DNA from: Pseudomonadota bacterium
GTDB lineage: Bacteria; Bdellovibrionota; Bdellovibrionia; Bdellovibrionales; JAEYZS01
NCBI GenBank assembly: GCA_023427925.1
Contig: JAEYZS010000271.1
Coordinates: 1-8,136, forward strand
Direction of reading: 5' to 3'
DNA length: 8,136 nucleotides
Part shown: one piece after another, positions 6,156 through 8,136 of the stretch
How positions within the stretch are numbered: position 1 is the first letter of the stretch
Layout of the letters: each line of letters starts with the position of its first letter
The notes under the pieces: model-generated
Seen by the model: the letters and a program-made list of their open reading frames with translations, nothing else
What the model was told of the DNA's origin: nothing
The model's database searches: none
Made by a program: the position numbers and the translations under genes

Positions 6156-7352
6156 ATGAAGAAAATCCTTTTATTGGAAAATATTCACCCAGTTGCAACG
6201 GATAGATTAAAGGATGCTGGCTTTCATATTGTTAATGAAAGTGCGTCGATGAATGAAGCCGACCTTTTAAAAGTCATTGGGAACTTCGATGCTCTTGGAA
6301 TTCGCTCAAAAACGAATTTAAGCGCAAATTTTTTTGATAAAGCTCCAAACCTTCTGACTGTCGGAGCATTTTGTATTGGGACAAACCAGGTTGATCTTGT
6401 GAAATCAAACCAACTCGGGGTTCCTGTTTTTAATGCTCCCTATAGCAATACTCGTAGTGTTGCAGAGATGGTTATTGCACAAATGATATCCTTAGCCCGT
6501 AATCTCGGAGATCGGAATATGCAAGCTCATCAAGGGAAATGGAACAAGAGCGCACAAGGTTGCTATGAAGTAAGAGGAAAAGTGCTAGGGATAGTTGGAT
6601 ACGGACACATTGGAAGTCAGCTGAGTGTGTTGGCAGAGTCTCTTGGGCTACATGTAATTTATTATGACGTTGTAAAAAAACTTCCGCTTGGAAACTCTCG
6701 TGCTGCGGATAGTTTAGATGAGCTTTTAAAATATTCAGATTTTGTAAGTTTACATGTTCCTGAAACTCCGCAAACTAAAAATATGATTTCAGAAAAGCAA
6801 TTAAACCAGATGAAAAAGGGGGCTTTTCTAATCAACGCTAGTCGTGGAACGGTTATTGATATTCCTGCTCTGGTCAGCTCTCTCAAATCTAGTCATCTCG
6901 GAGGCGTGGCAGTAGATGTCTTTCCTAACGAACCTCAAAGTAATTCGGAAACATTTAAAAGCCCACTGAGAGGGATTTCAAATGTAATTTTGTCTCCGCA
7001 TATTGGTGGAAGCACGGAAGAGGCACAAGAAGCTATTGGGCTAGAAGTTGCTGAAAGCTTTATTAAGTTTTTGAGAAATGGCAGTACTCGCGGCGCAGTT
7101 AATTTTCCAAACGTCGACTTACCTACTCATGAAAATTCAGTGCGACTCTTAAATGTGCATAAAAATGTTCCTGGAGTTCTGAAGGACATTAACGAGATTG
7201 TTGCAAAATCAGGAGCGAATATTTCTGCACAATACCTCTCAACGGATTCAGAGATAGGATATCTTGTTATGGATCTTGAAAGCGTTAATGCACAGCAAAC
7301 AGCAGATGAAATCTCGAAACTAAAAACCAATATTAAAACACGCCTTATATAA
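6156..7352 (+). CDS. serA: D-3-phosphoglycerate dehydrogenase
   Basis: This cytoplasmic NAD-dependent enzyme oxidises 3-phosphoglycerate to 3-phosphohydroxypyruvate, the first step of serine synthesis. The 398-aa length and layout match the short E. coli type (410 aa). There is a split substrate domain, with GAFCIGTNQVDL near residue 71. The Rossmann fold carries GYGHIG and the catalytic triad R230 (NASRGTV), E259 (NEP) and H282 (SPHIGGST), each ten below my memory of the E. coli numbers. A C-terminal ACT domain starts at about 332. In it H335, N337 and N355 (VHKNVPGVL...GANISAQYL) match the residues that bind serine in E. coli SerA, so feedback inhibition by serine is expected. There is no extra substrate-binding domain of the long Mycobacterium type. 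It is divergent from the response regulator across 149 bp. No terminator hairpin is visible after the stop. Confidence 0.96.
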   Translation: MKKILLLENIHPVATDRLKDAGFHIVNESASMNEADLLKVIGNFDALGIRSKTNLSANFFDKAPNLLTVGAFCIGTNQVDLVKSNQLGVPVFNAPYSNTRSVAEMVIAQMISLARNLGDRNMQAHQGKWNKSAQGCYEVRGKVLGIVGYGHIGSQLSVLAESLGLHVIYYDVVKKLPLGNSRAADSLDELLKYSDFVSLHVPETPQTKNMISEKQLNQMKKGAFLINASRGTVIDIPALVSSLKSSHLGGVAVDVFPNEPQSNSETFKSPLRGISNVILSPHIGGSTEEAQEAIGLEVAESFIKFLRNGSTRGAVNFPNVDLPTHENSVRLLNVHKNVPGVLKDINEIVAKSGANISAQYLSTDSEIGYLVMDLESVNAQQTADEISKLKTNIKTRLI

Positions 7353-7379
7353 GTAAAGATCGGGTCAATTCCTATATAT

Positions 7380-7395
7380 TGGCGTGAAATTTGTA
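7380..7395 (+). promoter_or_regulatory. candidate sigma-54 (-24/-12) promoter upstream of the exported protein gene
   Basis: TGGCGTGAAATTTGTA fits TGGCACG-N4-TTGCW at 9 of 12 defined bases. The -24 GG and the -12 G are correctly spaced; the C of the -12 GC is T. Transcription would start near 7405, about 54 bases before the GTG. A perfect TATAAT (7398-7403) overlaps the same stretch but has no convincing -35 at 16-18 bases. The spacer is very AT-rich, so both calls are tentative. Confidence 0.33.
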
Positions 7396-7448
7396 TTTAT
7401 AATATATAAGTACTGGATTTTATTAAAATTTGCATCCAAGTGTGATAT

Positions 7449-7453
7449 AGAGG
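7449..7453 (+). promoter_or_regulatory. ribosome-binding site deciding the GTG start at 7459
   Basis: AGAGG lies 5 bases before GTG 7459. The frame is open back to a TAA at 7354-7356 and contains an earlier GTG at 7384, but that one lacks a ribosome-binding site and would bury the signal peptide behind 25 extra residues. The 7459 start is therefore preferred. Confidence 0.6.
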
Positions 7454-7458
7454 TTTTA

Positions 7459-8136
7459 GTGATTGTTAATCAGTTTTTACTATCAAAAATTGTCATTTTG
7501 GTGCTGTCTTTGACAGTTGGCCAATCGGCCTTTGCGGTCAGACTTTCGGAAGCCTCATTAGAAGAAAAATCCTTCAAATGGCTTCCTAGTTGGATTTTAA
7601 GGCGCCCAGAAGTCCGGTTGCTAAACGAAAATAGTAGGCTAATAATTTCTGGTACAAATATCTCAAAAAAACATAAAGTAGCAAAAGATCTTGAAGGCTG
7701 GAAGGGCGTTCAAGTTCAAAACTTCGACTCATTGAATTGGGAACGAGATATAGATTTAACTCCGCTTATCGGAGACCTTGCTCAGACTCTTAGAATCGGA
7801 TCGATTTATCCTTCTAACGGTCCTAATTGCCACGGAGCAAGTCTTTATTTAAATGGATTTTTAGAAGGAATTTCGTTTGTCAGCAGAGAAGAGTTTGTAT
7901 TTTATTTAAATAACTTCTGTATGAAGGTCCCATCCTCGAGTCAGGCCAATATTGGGACTTTAAATGAAGGTGCTTTTGTCAGTGCTCACAGTTTTTCTTT
8001 AATCAGTCCAAGTACTATTTTTGAAAAAAAATCCGTTTCTCGCTATGACCCATTTAGATTTAGATTGATAAAAAATTTTGGTAAAACTGAATTTTTTAGC
8101 TGTCAACCACGTGGCGATCTCTGCCCAACTCAGTAT
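7459..8136 (+). CDS. exported protein of unknown function with G-P-N-C...H motif, possible cysteine hydrolase (partial)
   Basis: This GTG-started reading frame is open for 226 codons to the right edge, so the 3' end is missing. Residues 1-26 form a clear Sec signal peptide: K10, then the hydrophobic run IVILVLSLTVG and a cleavage site A-F-A after residue 26. The mature part has no transmembrane segment so far, so a periplasmic or secreted location is predicted. Notable residues are C124 in GPNCHGASLYLNGF, C154 in YLNNFCMKV, H177 in FVSAHSFSLIS, and C215 and C222 near the edge. A Cys at the start of a helix followed some 50 residues later by a His on a predicted strand is the order seen in NlpC/P60 and CHAP-type hydrolases. 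I also associate G-P-N-C-x-x-x-x-L with uncharacterised Bdellovibrio proteins. The enzymatic role is a hypothesis; only export and reading frame are well supported. Confidence 0.75.
   Translation, partial: MIVNQFLLSKIVILVLSLTVGQSAFAVRLSEASLEEKSFKWLPSWILRRPEVRLLNENSRLIISGTNISKKHKVAKDLEGWKGVQVQNFDSLNWERDIDLTPLIGDLAQTLRIGSIYPSNGPNCHGASLYLNGFLEGISFVSREEFVFYLNNFCMKVPSSSQANIGTLNEGAFVSAHSFSLISPSTIFEKKSVSRYDPFRFRLIKNFGKTEFFSCQPRGDLCPTQY

Noticed and set aside
7417..7429. ATTTTATTAAAAT palindrome in the serA downstream spacer, as terminator or operator
   Set aside because: It is made only of A and T in an AT-rich spacer, is too weak for a terminator stem, and is easily expected by chance.
7384..7458. 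Upstream GTG at 7384 as start of the exported protein
   Set aside because: There is no ribosome-binding site, and it adds 25 residues in front of a well-formed signal peptide. GTG 7459 has AGAGG at 5 bases.
1..8136. CRISPR array, insertion sequence, integrase, tRNA or toxin-antitoxin genes
   Set aside because: I found no regularly spaced repeats, transposase motifs, terminal inverted repeats, tRNA-like cloverleaf or small paired genes; the window is filled by ordinary chromosomal genes.

Overview
The window looks like chromosomal housekeeping DNA of a Gram-negative bacterium with moderately low GC (about 40% by eye). The best guess is a Bdellovibrionota-type delta-proteobacterial relative. 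The hints are a low-GC genome with an NtrC-type sigma-54 activator, E. coli-like Acs and SerA enzymes, and, at the right edge, an exported protein with a G-P-N-C motif that I associate with predatory-bacteria proteomes. This placement is an inference; no rRNA or other phylogenetic marker is present. There are no mobile elements, tRNAs, rRNAs or CRISPR arrays.

Layout from left to right. (1) On the minus strand, cut by the left edge, is the N-terminal third of an Fe-S-cluster uracil-5 RNA methyltransferase (RlmC/RlmD family). (2) It is divergent, across a 75-bp promoter region with a tandem 11-bp repeat, from acs (acetyl-CoA synthetase, plus strand). (3) Acs runs convergently, with an 8-bp gap, into a four-gene minus-strand cluster. 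In transcription order this is an NtrC-type sigma-54 response regulator, a CdsA-family phosphatidate cytidylyltransferase, a PlsC-family acyltransferase and a GNAT acetyltransferase. PlsC and GNAT overlap by ATGA. The 68-bp gap between the regulator and cdsA holds a perfect 17-bp palindrome. (4) A 149-bp divergent region separates the regulator from serA (D-3-phosphoglycerate dehydrogenase, plus strand). (5) After serA, an AT-rich 106-bp spacer with a sigma-54-like promoter match precedes a GTG-started exported protein that runs off the right edge.

Functionally, PlsC makes phosphatidic acid and CdsA converts it to CDP-diacylglycerol, so the middle cluster encodes two consecutive steps of phospholipid synthesis. 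A sigma-54 activator, without a visible partner kinase, is the likely first gene of the same transcription unit. Acs supplies acetyl-CoA, and SerA commits 3-phosphoglycerate to serine, which is also a phospholipid head-group precursor. A shared metabolic logic is possible but not proven by the sequence. No stretch longer than 300 bases lacks a gene. Nothing here is an obviously new system. The points most worth following up are the altered CdsA signature, the regulator-plus-lipid gene cluster, the two repeat or palindrome operator candidates, and the secreted C/H-motif protein behind a sigma-54-like promoter.
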